DNA of 64,000 bases from Psococerastis gibbosa (taxonomy: Eukaryota; Arthropoda; Insecta; Psocodea; Psocidae). A program made the position numbers and the translations under genes. Shown here one piece after another: positions 54,699 to 64,000 of this stretch. The notes under the pieces are model-generated. The model did no database searches and was not told where the DNA came from. It saw only the letters and a list, made by a program, of their open reading frames with translations. Every line of letters starts with the position of its first letter. Positions within the stretch are counted from its first letter, which is position 1. The stretch covers positions 6,758,001 to 6,822,000 of the forward strand of contig OZ020489.1 in NCBI GenBank assembly GCA_963971405.1, written 5' to 3'.

Positions 54699-57600
54699 TT
54701 AGTCCATGTCTGGAAAAGCCAGTTGGCGGTCAAAAAAGAACTTTAAGTCCTCCACTGCATAGACGCCCACCAACTGACCGTACAGATTTGTGAGTTCCAC
54801 CTGGGAAGAAGACCGAAGCTTTGCAATTCGGAACGGACCCTCCCACTTATCGGCTAAAGATTTACAGAAGTTTGCCGAAGCATCTGAAAGAACATGCGAC
54901 TTGCGGTATACTAGATCGCCAACTTTAAAAACGGACGGTTTGCGCCGCAAATTGTAAGCTGCAGCCTGTTTAGATTTATTCCTATGCACAAGTTCCTTCA
55001 CGAGCTTCCAGACCTTCTCTTGCCGTTCTGCATGCTCCTTCATGCAACTGTCGGCATCAAAAGCGGACAGCTTCCCAGATAAAAGCTCAGAATGCTTGTC
55101 ATGGGGGGACCGTAAGGACCGCCCAAACATAAGAGAATGAGGGCTCACCCCTATTGTACTGTGGGTCACCGAATTAATGGCATAGGTAATAAAGCCCAGT
55201 AGCGAGTCCCAGTCAGGCTGAGAACTACTAAGGGCTCGTAGCGAATTTTTAATGCTAGAATGGGTTCTCTCGACAGCATTCCTTGATGGAGCATATAAAG
55301 GGATAAAATAATGCCTAATGTCAAGGGAACCCAACCAATCCCGCATCTCCTTTGATCTAAAAATGCTGCCATTGTCCGACACCATTACTTCAAATGCCCC
55401 ATACACCAATATTACATCGTTGAGTAAAACATTAATAACGTCACTTGCACGGGCTTTCTTCAAAGACCGAGCAATTAAAAATTTGGATGCATTGTCCAGA
55501 ATAGTCAAAATATACTTTCCCCCATTCTTTCCTCGGCAAAGAGGACCCACTATATCCACATAAACTAAATTTAAAATCTGGTCACAGTGTGGACGAACCT
55601 TCATTAAACCAACCGGCGGTGTATGCGACGCTTTAGCTTTTGCACAAGCGCTACACGACCTTACAAACTTAGTAGTGTCACGCTGTAAAGAACTCCACCA
55701 GTACCCACCTCTTTTAACACTCTCCATGGTTTTCCGAATGCCCAGGTGCGCACTAAAATTTGAATCATGATAGGTTTGCAAAATTTTTATCCGAAATTCA
55801 TCCGGAACTAAAAGCTTGGGCTTTATTTCTTTTAAAATCCCTTCCTTTATATACTTTATTACCAAATCATTTTCGATTGTAAAAGAAGGAAATTTCTTCG
55901 GAAATCTAAGAATATTAGCTCGCATTTTGTTATAGAAAGTATTATCGGAATTAGCGAAATCAAAACATGGAGCCACAGTTATAGTATTCACCTGATTCTC
56001 TAAAAGCTGGTCGGCAACTGGACAAATTGGGTCGTCTATACGGCTTAAAAAATCTGGTACAATGTTTAAACTCCCCTTTTTATGAGACACAATTATATTA
56101 AAGGCATTTAACCGACAGCGATACCTGAACAGTTTACTGTTGTTCCTTTCATTTTTAAACAACCAGACCACGGCACTATTGTCCGAAAAACAGTGAACCG
56201 GGTACGGTGAGGCTTTTATATAAGGACTAAAATGTTCCAATGCTAATATTAGGGCTAGCATTTCTCGTTCTGCCGAGTCGTACCTAGACTGAACATCCGA
56301 GAAACGTTTACTAAAAAATTCGACCACCCTCGGTTCACCCTCCTCCTCCTCCCCTTTACCATGAGAAAGGAGAAGAGCGCCACAACCTGTTTGTGAGGCA
56401 TCCACCTCGATGGAAAATTTTCCACTAAGGTCAGGCAAGGCCAATACCGGATTCGAACAGAGCAAGTTTTTAACAGTGGTGAAAGCCTCCTGTTGGCCCG
56501 TCGACCAAATATACCTCGCATTTTTCTTTAACAAATTATATAAAGGCGACAACAGCAGACTTACGTTTGGGATGTAAGCACGATAAAAATTTACTAAGCC
56601 TAAAAATTTTCGAACCTCCCTTATTGTCCTAGGGGGTTGCAAATTTCGTATACATTCCACTTTCCCTGGACAAGGAGCACATGTATCCCCCTCTAGAATA
56701 TGACCCAATACTTTAAGTTTTTCAGGAACAACACTAAGTTTACGAAAATTTAATTGCAATCCTCGAGAGCGTAGTAGGCTTAAGACTTCATCCACCTTTT
56801 TCAAATGCTCATCTAGTGAACCGTTAGAATAAATAAATATGTCATCGACGAACAGAATTAACCCACCACGCGAGATTAAGGGGGCCAAAACAGACCGGAG
56901 AGCGCTACTAAACATGGCCGTAGAATTCTTAAATCCCATCAGCAAAACTTTTGGGCAATATACAGCACCCGATGGAGTTATAAAGCTAAGATATTGCCTA
57001 GATTTAGGCTCTAATGAAATTTGATGAAAAGAATTTGTCATGTCTAGTCGAGTTCTCCATTTATTTGCCCTTAATGCCATGATAATGTCAGAAGCCAATG
57101 GAGTTCCACCTTGGTAACCCTCTATCACTTCATTTAATTTTTTATAACTGATCACCAGTCTTCGGTCGGCTGAGTCTTGCTTCTTTACAGTGAAGCACGG
57201 AGACGCATAAAGACCAGTCGCCGGTTGAATCTTGCCTTCAACCAATAAACGGTCGATTTCCTTTTGGACATGAATAGTCTCCGACATGGCAAGACGAAAC
57301 GGGCGGCAACGCACAGGAACCTGATTTTCCTTGACGAAGATCTGAGCTTCGTAGTCGCTTAACAAGCCAGGACTATCCGAAAACCGTTGTTGCCATGTTT
57401 CGACAAACGATTCGACGGCCGAAATTTCCTCAACCGCCAACGTACTATTTTCTACCCGAAACTTAAAGTTTTGAGGTTGGGACCCGCCCCAGCTTCGATC
57501 CGCCCTCTGGAAGTCAACGCTGCTACCATCGTAATGATCCGAACTAAGAATCTCTCCAGTACCTAACCTTACCGCTGAGACCTTATTTACACACGACACA

Positions 57601-58064
57601 ATATTCACATAGTCTTGCTTTCTTGAAGAAAAACTCTCAAGGGGCACCGAAACTGAACCGCGATGGTCTGTTAAGACCAGCATCGAGTCCTGGTAACGCA
57701 ATGACGCCTGTGCAGCATGCAGGACGTCACTACCAATCAAAACCGGTACCTGTAAATTTTCCACTACCAAGCAGGAGACACAAAACGGTTTTTCACCAAT
57801 AGTAAGCGTCACAGTCGCTACTCCAGCCAATCTGAGCGACTGACCATCCGCTGAAAAAGTAGGGGACTGTTCTTTTGATACCTTTAGTCCCAACACTTTA
57901 GCCAAACTGGCCGAAACACACGATGCCGTCGCTCCACTATCCACCATAAACAAATACGGCGATGAATTTACTAGACCTGCTACGTACGGTCGTTGGTCGA
58001 GAGGACAGACGACCGAAATCGTGTGCGAACAACCCTTATGGAGTAAACTTCCTGGGAGTACCAT
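54699..58064 (-). CDS. pol: Pol polyprotein: PR-RT-RNase H-integrase
   Basis: 1,121 codons from the first ATG, although expression is probably by frameshift from gag, since the frame is already open from 58,136. Protease: VDSGATASC with D42-S-G, and VPVLIGSDVL at 107-116. Reverse transcriptase about 250-455: D341 in RLDMTNSFH and the FVDD box 405-408. RNase H about 548-675: D555, E599 or E601, D628, D671. Integrase: H766/H773 and C804/C807 zinc site; catalytic D837, D897 and E932. D897 and E932 are separated by 34 residues, one fewer than the usual 35. The C-terminus has KWEGPFRI at 1073, a GPY/F-like module, and no chromodomain. It copies element RNA to DNA and inserts it into the host chromosome. 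No internal stops or missing catalytic residues. Confidence 0.95.
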   Translation of the reverse strand: MVLPGSLLHKGCSHTISVVCPLDQRPYVAGLVNSSPYLFMVDSGATASCVSASLAKVLGLKVSKEQSPTFSADGQSLRLAGVATVTLTIGEKPFCVSCLVVENLQVPVLIGSDVLHAAQASLRYQDSMLVLTDHRGSVSVPLESFSSRKQDYVNIVSCVNKVSAVRLGTGEILSSDHYDGSSVDFQRADRSWGGSQPQNFKFRVENSTLAVEEISAVESFVETWQQRFSDSPGLLSDYEAQIFVKENQVPVRCRPFRLAMSETIHVQKEIDRLLVEGKIQPATGLYASPCFTVKKQDSADRRLVISYKKLNEVIEGYQGGTPLASDIIMALRANKWRTRLDMTNSFHQISLEPKSRQYLSFITPSGAVYCPKVLLMGFKNSTAMFSSALRSVLAPLISRGGLILFVDDIFIYSNGSLDEHLKKVDEVLSLLRSRGLQLNFRKLSVVPEKLKVLGHILEGDTCAPCPGKVECIRNLQPPRTIREVRKFLGLVNFYRAYIPNVSLLLSPLYNLLKKNARYIWSTGQQEAFTTVKNLLCSNPVLALPDLSGKFSIEVDASQTGCGALLLSHGKGEEEEGEPRVVEFFSKRFSDVQSRYDSAEREMLALILALEHFSPYIKASPYPVHCFSDNSAVVWLFKNERNNSKLFRYRCRLNAFNIIVSHKKGSLNIVPDFLSRIDDPICPVADQLLENQVNTITVAPCFDFANSDNTFYNKMRANILRFPKKFPSFTIENDLVIKYIKEGILKEIKPKLLVPDEFRIKILQTYHDSNFSAHLGIRKTMESVKRGGYWWSSLQRDTTKFVRSCSACAKAKASHTPPVGLMKVRPHCDQILNLVYVDIVGPLCRGKNGGKYILTILDNASKFLIARSLKKARASDVINVLLNDVILVYGAFEVMVSDNGSIFRSKEMRDWLGSLDIRHYFIPLYAPSRNAVERTHSSIKNSLRALSSSQPDWDSLLGFITYAINSVTHSTIGVSPHSLMFGRSLRSPHDKHSELLSGKLSAFDADSCMKEHAERQEKVWKLVKELVHRNKSKQAAAYNLRRKPSVFKVGDLVYRKSHVLSDASANFCKSLADKWEGPFRIAKLRSSSQVELTNLYGQLVGVYAVEDLKFFFDRQLAFPDMD

Positions 58065-58136
58065 GTCTACTTCCCCGGACCCCAGGTCCCCAGGAAAGGC
58101 ATCTAATTTCCCTTCTTCATCAAACTGGCAAGCTTT
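58065..58136 (-). promoter_or_regulatory. gag-pol -1 frameshift region, slip site GGGAAAT
   Basis: The gag frame ends with a TAG at 58,105-58,103. The pol frame lies at -1 relative to gag and is open back to 58,136, so the two overlap by about 33 nt. At 58,112-58,106 the minus strand reads G GGA AAT in gag phase, directly before the stop. This fits the X XXY YYZ rule, and both tRNAs can re-pair after a -1 slip. Predicted result: most product is Gag, some is Gag-Pol. A downstream pseudoknot was not modelled. Confidence 0.75.
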
Positions 58137-59278
58137 TCAGCTATTTCCGTCACCTGCTGCGAACTGAGCGTAGTTGAAGGGTCTGACTTCGAAGTGGACG
58201 AACCTGACGGTCGTGGATGTGATGGACCCTCCGTCGTTCTCGCCCAACCCTTTCGTTCCCTGCCATCTTCCCTTGGTATAGGATTATATACTCCCTTAGC
58301 CTTGTCCGCTTTCAACTTGTGGCAATCGGGACGCCAGTGCGACAAGTTTCCACAATAAAAACAATGTCCAGATCTTCCCTTCCTAGGTCTTTCTGAACCC
58401 GCCCCCAACGCAGCCACAGCCTGTACCGAAGGTCTCGGTTTCGCCCCATGGCTCTCACGTTCTCCCATCACGTCCCTGTCGGCACGCGCCGCTGCCTTCT
58501 CCAGGTCAGCAATAGACTGAAAGACCGAGACAGAGGTGGCCAAACGAGATTTATATACCGCAGTCATATTCTGTGCTATGACGTCAATCAGGGTAGCTTC
58601 GGACATAGGACGTACTAAGCTCTGATTTCGAGCCATTAAATTTGAGATAAAGTCACACAACGATTCGTCACTAGACATTTTCTTGCTTTTTAGAGCTTGC
58701 TTTAAATCCACCTGTGCGTGTCGCGGCATGAATCTAGCAATTAGACCAGCCGTTATATCAGCCTGGGAATGAAAAAGGTCCCGGTGACCGTCATAATAAG
58801 TCTTCGCCTTTCCAGTCAAGTAGTAAGCTGCAGCTCGCACCGCATCCCGATCTGATAGAGTGACCGAATCTAATTGATCTTGCAACTGCACCAAAAATAA
58901 TTTCAGATTCTCCTTGTCATTTCCGGAGTAGGTTAGCTTCAAATCACGTACCATACGTAAAAATTTTTGAAACTCATGGGCATGGTTAACGCGCAAAGGA
59001 CACTTCACACTCGGTTTCGACAGCCCTTCGTCACTGTCCGAGTCTATCTGCGTTGAATTACGAAAACCTGCTACTTTCTGACGATCCAGCCAGGCCTTAA
59101 CCTCAGGAGGCATCGGATCGCTCGGATCAACGGTGAAACCTTTTACCGTGACCCCATCACAGACCCCACACTTCCGATCCTCCTCTTCTGAACCAGATTT
59201 ATCTTTATCAGTATCCATACTCAAAATTAATAGGTCAATACTTACTTCCGAATCCTCCTTTACACGCTTGCTTATCAT
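58103..59278 (-). CDS. gag: Gag structural protein with CCHC zinc knuckle
   Basis: 391 codons from the ATG at 59,278. The frame is open a few codons further (to a GTG at 59,287 and a TAG at 59,293), but no earlier ATG exists. Gag assembles the intracellular particle in which reverse transcription takes place. Residues about 95-250 form the helical retrotransposon-gag region (FLVQLQDQLDSV, AAAYYLTGKAKTYYDGH). Residues 306-319 are CFYCGNLSHWRPDC, a classical C-x2-C-x4-H-x4-C knuckle that binds element RNA. The N-terminus is acidic with a possible C-x2-C at 37-40 (CGVC). The C-terminus is serine/proline-rich. Uninterrupted and consistent with an active element. Confidence 0.93.
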   Translation of the reverse strand: MISKRVKEDSEVSIDLLILSMDTDKDKSGSEEEDRKCGVCDGVTVKGFTVDPSDPMPPEVKAWLDRQKVAGFRNSTQIDSDSDEGLSKPSVKCPLRVNHAHEFQKFLRMVRDLKLTYSGNDKENLKLFLVQLQDQLDSVTLSDRDAVRAAAYYLTGKAKTYYDGHRDLFHSQADITAGLIARFMPRHAQVDLKQALKSKKMSSDESLCDFISNLMARNQSLVRPMSEATLIDVIAQNMTAVYKSRLATSVSVFQSIADLEKAAARADRDVMGERESHGAKPRPSVQAVAALGAGSERPRKGRSGHCFYCGNLSHWRPDCHKLKADKAKGVYNPIPREDGRERKGWARTTEGPSHPRPSGSSTSKSDPSTTLSSQQVTEIAEKLASLMKKGN

Positions 59279-59293
59279 AGATTTCACAAACTA

Positions 59294-60368
59294 AGTACAC
59301 AATACAAATTAACAATATTCATAAAAATAGGGGAGGCGAACGCTCGCCCCAACCCCCAAAACATCCTCCAGCCCATCCAAGCACTAACCTATATAAAACA
59401 GTCAACCCAAACCACGCCAACCTGTATGAATACAGTATGTAGGTAACCTGTGTAACTCTACCTAACCCCCCTATGGGCCTCAGTTTAACATTCTAACCCA
59501 ACCCTCCCCCTTGAGCAAATTAACGGTGTAAAAGGTACGTGTACGTGTAATGAAAAAAAAAACCACACATTAATTCTCGTAGTAGGCAAGAGTCAATCAG
59601 GAAGTAGAATCTAGATATACAATAATCTCAGTAGCCAATTGTCGGCTGGCAATGCCCACGACAATATACTGGCAGAAATTAACGTACATGAAAAACTTAC
59701 CCAATTAGAGAGAAAAATAAAAGCAAAAGAAAAAAAAAATTACGCCTAGTTTCTCAGTAAAGCATACACGTTACTGGACTAACAGCTGATTTTAACAAAA
59801 ACGAACCTGCTCACACATGTAGCAGTTGACAGGAGGCAACCTAATAAGACAAGCCCAAACCCATGGCTCGCATAGGCACTCCCGACACCTTAGGAAAAAT
59901 TTCAATTAAGAGTTACACCAGATTACCTAAGAAGACACCAAACTGCAGCAGATCCCAATATAAGAAACCATCCACTAACAGCATTCTCCATCACCGAAAC
60001 AAGTGAAAATTCGTTCAAGTCGCACTTTAGCCAGTGACCAATCGACCCACGCCAGATGTGCATGTATCAAATTTGGGAGAAATAATTACGTACGCGTTAC
60101 GTGAATAAAGAGCTCACCAAAAAAACTGTACAATATGAACCTAGTGCAAGGCATCTTATGAACAACATACCGTATGGCAAAGTACTATCTTATACAAATA
60201 TGACCGCAAACCATGTGCAATTAAAAATTCAAGGAACAATATCATTACGTTACATTGCGAACAATCCGAATTAGCCGTAAGTGGCAAAATGCAAGAGAAA
60301 AATAAAACTGCAACACAGAAACATTATCTATCAAAAACCATTAATCAAGTTAAAAAAAAAAAAAATTT
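59294..60368 (-). other. 5' leader of the retrotransposon
   Basis: About 1.1 kb between the primer binding site and gag, long for a gypsy-type element. Rich in A and C on the plus strand. No ORF above 60 codons is visible. It may hold packaging or dimerisation signals or an internal ribosome entry, none of which can be read directly. Confidence 0.6.
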
Positions 60369-60381
60369 ACGTTGGGCGCCA
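60369..60381 (-). promoter_or_regulatory. Primer binding site, tRNA-Lys type
   Basis: Seven bases from the end of the 5' LTR (60,389), the minus strand reads TGGCGCCCAACGT, complementary to the 3' end of tRNA-Lys (CUU type) including CCA. The match then stops after 13 bases. It fixes the orientation and shows that host tRNA-Lys primes minus-strand synthesis. The 7-nt gap to the LTR is somewhat larger than the usual 0-5. Confidence 0.85.
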
Positions 60382-60388
60382 TTTTTCT

Positions 60389-61150
60389 TGTGGAGATTTC
60401 TCTTGAACTGACTCTAAAATCTCCTCAAGCATCCGACTAGCTACGGGTAGGTCATTCTGCTAATTAATAAGAAATATCGTAGGTAAACATGGTTGTACAT
60501 TATATTATTCACATATAGCGGACTTACTCTATAAGTGGGATATCACGCACTTGTGCCAGTTTGGTAACTCGGCTGGATTGACAGTGTAGAGGTCCCTGGT
60601 AACCGTCGAAAGGGGCGCGAGGGGCAATGGCCCGATGCGCTCAGCTCTGAGTACTGGATCAGCATGATTGGGGGGGGGGAGCCCTCGCTCACCACCCCAT
60701 TACGACGTTTACATGCAGTTCATTATTGGAGTTCACTCACACTTATTTCAGATAATCACTTTATACACTTTCACAATTTGGAGTAGGCTACTTCTAACTA
60801 AGTGACTTTGGCGAGTCAAGAATCAAATACATAATATGTCAAAAATAAAAGAACGTTTACGGTAAAAGTTGGATGAGACTGGACGCAGTAACTGTCAGTC
60901 GCTGCCTTTTTATCACCTCCGGATGACCGTTAGAGATTAATCAGACTGTACACCGTAAGAAGCCGGACTCGCCCATGTATAAGCATAAGCGGCCTAGACA
61001 TCTACGGTACACAGCCTGAAGTTCTACATGCATCAACCGACACCCGAAGTGATGCGACAAAATGCACAAGCCAGATCATGTTTGCAGACCTTGCCAAGGT
61101 TTGCAAACCGACCCGGAAAAAAACCTACTGTGACAGATACTGACGTCACA
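60389..61150 (-). repeat. 5' LTR of the gypsy-type element
   Basis: 762 bp, identical to 53,771-54,531 apart from a G run of 10 instead of 9. As the 5' LTR it carries the promoter. It is followed on the plus strand by the TACT target duplication. Confidence 0.95.
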
Positions 61151-61154
61151 TACT

Positions 61155-62021
61155 TAAGTCGGGATTCGGTTTTTTTTTACTGTTGCTCTCTCGTATCGTC
61201 TATACTGTGACGTTAACAAGCAACCGCCCCCCCCAAATTTGGTAAATCTCCTATTGTAAATTAATTTATTAAGCTCTGACACCCCCCCCCCCTCCCCAAT
61301 GGGCTGGATCCGTCCCTGAGTCTAGGTTTACAAATTTTCCCGAATCGCAACATATTTCATTGTACTTTAATTTATCCAATGCCAGCTCTTGGCATCTCTG
61401 CCACCATTCGCCGACGAGGGGCAACGAGCCTCCCTGTAAAGACTTTTAAAGGACATATATTTCATTGTGTAAATCGACACGTTTTCCATGCGGTTTACAG
61501 TCAGTGCCCGAGGAGCCGTGTTGCTCGGAGTCACCGGCTTCAATACAAAATGCTAATTTCTCTGGCAGGAAAATCAACCTGCGTAGGATTCTCCAGGCTA
61601 TTTCATCAGCTTCTACCCCACGATGATAAGTTATTCGATAGGACGGTAACGTAGTTTATCCCACCTTAATTCAATTCGGTATTGAATATAAGCTGCTGAC
61701 ATAGCTGGGACGGCTATTTATTACCGTAGAGGGGAAGACCTCAAAATTCGGGGACAAAAGGGGCGGACGGCCGTCTTTTGTCTTCAGCGGTGGCTTCCTA
61801 ATGGGCGGATAATAACCTCTCTCCATTTCTAGCCTCTGTTAACTTAATTCAACTTCCGTTCGCTGCTGGGCCTAATTGTTTTATTGAATTTCCTTATAGA
61901 AAGAAAGAAAGAAAAAGAAAGAAAGTTGTCTTTATTTTCCATATGGGTGAAATTTTCGGCCCACTCTAACAACTAACCCTTATTCCCTAAATATAGTTTT
62001 ATATGAAAAAAGTATTAACTG
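61155..62021. other. No gene; dispersed repeat fragments
   Basis: 61,373-61,443 (CCAATGCCAGCTCTTGGCAT, GAGCCTCCCTGTAAAGAC) matches 2,000-2,056. 61,760-61,890 resembles 62,780-62,910 (GGCCGTCTTTTGTCTTCAGC). 61,903-61,985 is the (TTTC)n LINE tail seen at 44,330, inverted. C runs lie near 61,281. Confidence 0.5.
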
Positions 62022-62215
62022 TTGTTGTTGTTTCCAACGCCTGCTTTCAGCATTTCTGCTTTAAGCAACCCTGTCAGCCTGGCGGGGGGAGTGAGTCTGT
62101 TTGTTAACCTGAGGCACCCTAAAGGCAGACTCTTTCACCTCGGGGCAAAAGGGGAATTGACTGACAGGGAGGACCTCCTGATTATAGTGGATTCCGAACC
62201 ACTTGGGGAAAAAAA
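62022..62215 (-). repeat. SINE C copy, 5' truncated
   Basis: Starts TGTTGTTGTTTCCAACGCC, an (AAC)n tail on the minus strand. Stops after CCGAACCACTTGGGG, so the promoter half is missing. Confidence 0.75.
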
Positions 62216-62369
62216 ATTATTAACTACGCAGGGACTCCCCGAGGATTTGGGAGGCTTGAAGTAGAAGGTTGAGCGAGGCCTTAATTGCCATTCATTATAC
62301 AGGATACCAAGATTAATATAACATCAAACAGGAGTGGGTGGTGAAAATGAAAAAAAATATATATAGTTT

Positions 62370-62650
62370 GAGGCCTGTCAGCCTGGCGGGGGGAGTGTGA
62401 GTCTTTCTTAACTTGAGGCACTTTAAGAACAGGTTCCTTCACCCCAGTGAGAAGGGGAGTTGACTGACAGGGTGGACCTCCTGATTATAGTGGATTCATA
62501 AACACATATAGGAAACATACTAAAGTCACACGATTAATTCGAAGGTGACCAGGACTCGACACGCACAGACTGGCAGTCTCGGTGTGTTATCATGTCCCGC
62601 AGTTTTTTAAGTGGCTCTGTTCTGTTGGATTCAACTTGGTATGTTGGCGA
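62370..62650 (-). repeat. SINE C copy
   Basis: GCCTGTCAGCCTGGCGGGGG, GGACCTCCTGATTATAGTGG, then GGATTCAACTTGGTATGTTG. Lies 155 bp from another copy in the same orientation. Confidence 0.75.
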
Positions 62651-63744
62651 AAATATTTAATGCTGTGGTCTCCTATAACGTTGAAGGGTTGGATGCGAAA
62701 AGTTCCTTTTGGGTTGTTCCTCGAACTTTGACCTTGCGTCTCACAGTCCTGTTTTCTAGCAACTGAAAGGAACAATAGGGATCGGCCGTCTTTTGTCTTC
62801 AGCGACAAGCAAAGGCTTCTTAATAGATGGATATTAACTGTTCTCTATTTCTGGTCTGAGTTAATTTAACTTTCGTTTGTCACTGGGGCTGATTGTTTTA
62901 ATGCCTTATATAGAGCAAGGGTCGCCAACCTGGGGGACTCTTTGGGTGCCCTGCATATTACAGGTTCTAGTATACACAAAAATTAAAACGGTGTAGGCCA
63001 TACAATTTAACCGATAAATTAAATAAAAATATTTTTTTAAATACCATACATACTAATATATTTATTTTTATTTTGCCCTATTTTACATAATTAATTTTAA
63101 ATAAAATTAAAAATCTATCTTGGGCACGAGCCATAACATTAAAAAAAAGAAAGATGAGCCATCTTTTGTATTGTATCCCAAATTAATATTAAAAAAATCT
63201 ATCTAAAATGTCGCCATCTCAGCAAACAGTGCTGAGACAGGAGACGCCATGGGCTAATTGCCTGAATTCTTCCATACTGTACGGGACTTTATTTAGAAGT
63301 ATCTCCTGTACTTTATTAATTTTCTTAAAAGCCGCGCCCCTCAAGAGAACCTGGGGCCAAAGTCATTGTCATGTTGGCTGCATGGCATTGATTCACTCTT
63401 CAACCTTATCAAAATATTGGCGGTTAAAAAAATCCCTTTCGGCTCTGACCAATCAGGTGTAGGGAGATTCCGCAGACTCTGCTTTTCCTCTACGCTACCA
63501 ATGCTATGTAATTAATAAAAAAAACTGAGGGTGGTTTTAAGCTCAGGGGATCATGAAATGAAAAGTTGTGAAACATTTTCCGAAAGTTGAACATTGGTCG
63601 CCATCTCAATAGGTAGATGAATCTCCCTAAAATTTCATTTGCTATTCTTCGGTTCAACATATTCATGTGAGCAACTATTTTTGCCAACAAACATTAAGAA
63701 AAATAAATTGAGAAGCCGTCTCATCGGTGAAAATCTTGAATAAT
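62651..63744. other. No gene; repeat pieces
   Basis: 62,780-62,910 duplicates 61,760-61,890, so these two stretches flank the SINE C pair. 63,430-63,500 (CTCTGACCAATCAGGTGTAG) matches 45,480-45,540. The rest is AT-rich. Confidence 0.45.
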
Positions 63745-63885
63745 AATAATAAATAAATAAATTTTAACTTTTTGTTCTGTTACTAAGCCAACCTAGCAGA
63801 GTTAGGGCTACAAAGCTCTCTCTTACACTCAACTAGGAAGGCCCAGGACCACCTGCTTAACATGTCCTCCGAAGCATGAAGGCAT
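63745..63885 (-). repeat. SINE A copy, head truncated
   Basis: Tail AATAAATAAATAAATTTTAA, then ACTAAGCCAACCTAGCAGAG and CTCTTACACTCAACTAGGAA, ending TCCTCCGAAGCATGAAGG. The remaining 115 bp of the window show nothing. Confidence 0.8.
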
Positions 63886-64000
63886 TGAATGCAACCTAAA
63901 ATTGAAAATAAGTGTACATAAAGCTGTTATTTGCAAATTTTCCTATGAAATGCAGAGCCAATGAACATTCTTGAACAAAAATAATTCTGAAGTAAGGTAT

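Larger units (their letters stand above)
53771..61150 (-). mobile_element. Intact Ty3/gypsy-type LTR retrotransposon, very recent
   Basis: 7,380 bp on the minus strand, bounded by LTRs of 761 and 762 bp and flanked by the 4-bp duplication TACT (53,767-53,770 and 61,151-61,154). The LTRs are identical except for one G run (9 against 10). In element order: 5' LTR (right), tRNA-Lys-type primer site, 1.1 kb leader, gag, pol in the -1 frame, 3' LTR (left). Pol has the order protease, reverse transcriptase, RNase H, integrase, which defines Ty3/gypsy-type and excludes copia-type. There is no envelope gene and no chromodomain. Both frames are free of internal stops, so the element may be active. The clade is not assigned; a lysine primer is known in Osvaldo-like elements. 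Confidence 0.95.

Overview
The window is AT-rich, repeat-dense eukaryotic DNA. Its only recognisable host gene is ARPC4 (Arp2/3 complex subunit 4), three coding exons of which lie on the minus strand between 3,930-4,106 and 978-1,148. They account for residues 2-167 of the 168-residue family length. The exon text (for example '[15 protein letters not shown]' and an end in '..EEFLKR') looks more arthropod-like than vertebrate. I infer an arthropod, perhaps a crustacean, but cannot assign a species. Everything else is mobile or repetitive.

Layout. 1-4.1 kb: ARPC4 exons with SINEs, two foldback DNA elements and a LINE tail in its introns. 4.2-4.3 kb: an inverted pair of hammerhead-ribozyme-like cores. 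6.3-8.6 kb: a cluster of foldback elements. 9-16.7 kb: SINEs, a TIR-like G-tract repeat (family R1) and LINE 3' ends. 16.8-20.9 kb: a young 4.1 kb LTR element with no coding capacity, inserted inside a SINE with a 5-bp target duplication. 25.2-26.2 kb: a tandem duplication with a tRNA-like SINE in only one unit. 34.4-37.2 kb: two more R1 copies. 39.1-40.2 kb: two LINE 3' ends split by a SINE. 46.9-51.6 kb: Helitron-like element, more foldbacks, and a five-unit 147-bp tandem repeat. 53.8-61.2 kb: an apparently intact, very recent Ty3/gypsy-type LTR retrotransposon on the minus strand. 61-64 kb: SINE fragments.

The Ty3/gypsy-type element is the best-preserved object. Its 761/762-bp LTRs differ only in the length of one G run. 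It has a 4-bp target duplication, a tRNA-Lys-type primer binding site, a 391-codon gag with a CCHC knuckle, and a pol with protease, reverse transcriptase, RNase H and integrase. A GGGAAAT slippery heptamer sits immediately before the gag stop, which predicts -1 frameshifting.

The short repeats fall into families that are best defined by comparing copies within the window: SINE A, B, C and E; foldback family F1 (termini GGCGC..ATTCCACC, 3-bp target duplications); foldback family F2 (GACCACGATA termini); and R1. More than 30 G/C homopolymers of at least 9 bases lie in this otherwise AT-rich sequence. No CRISPR array, rRNA gene or convincing functional tRNA gene was found.
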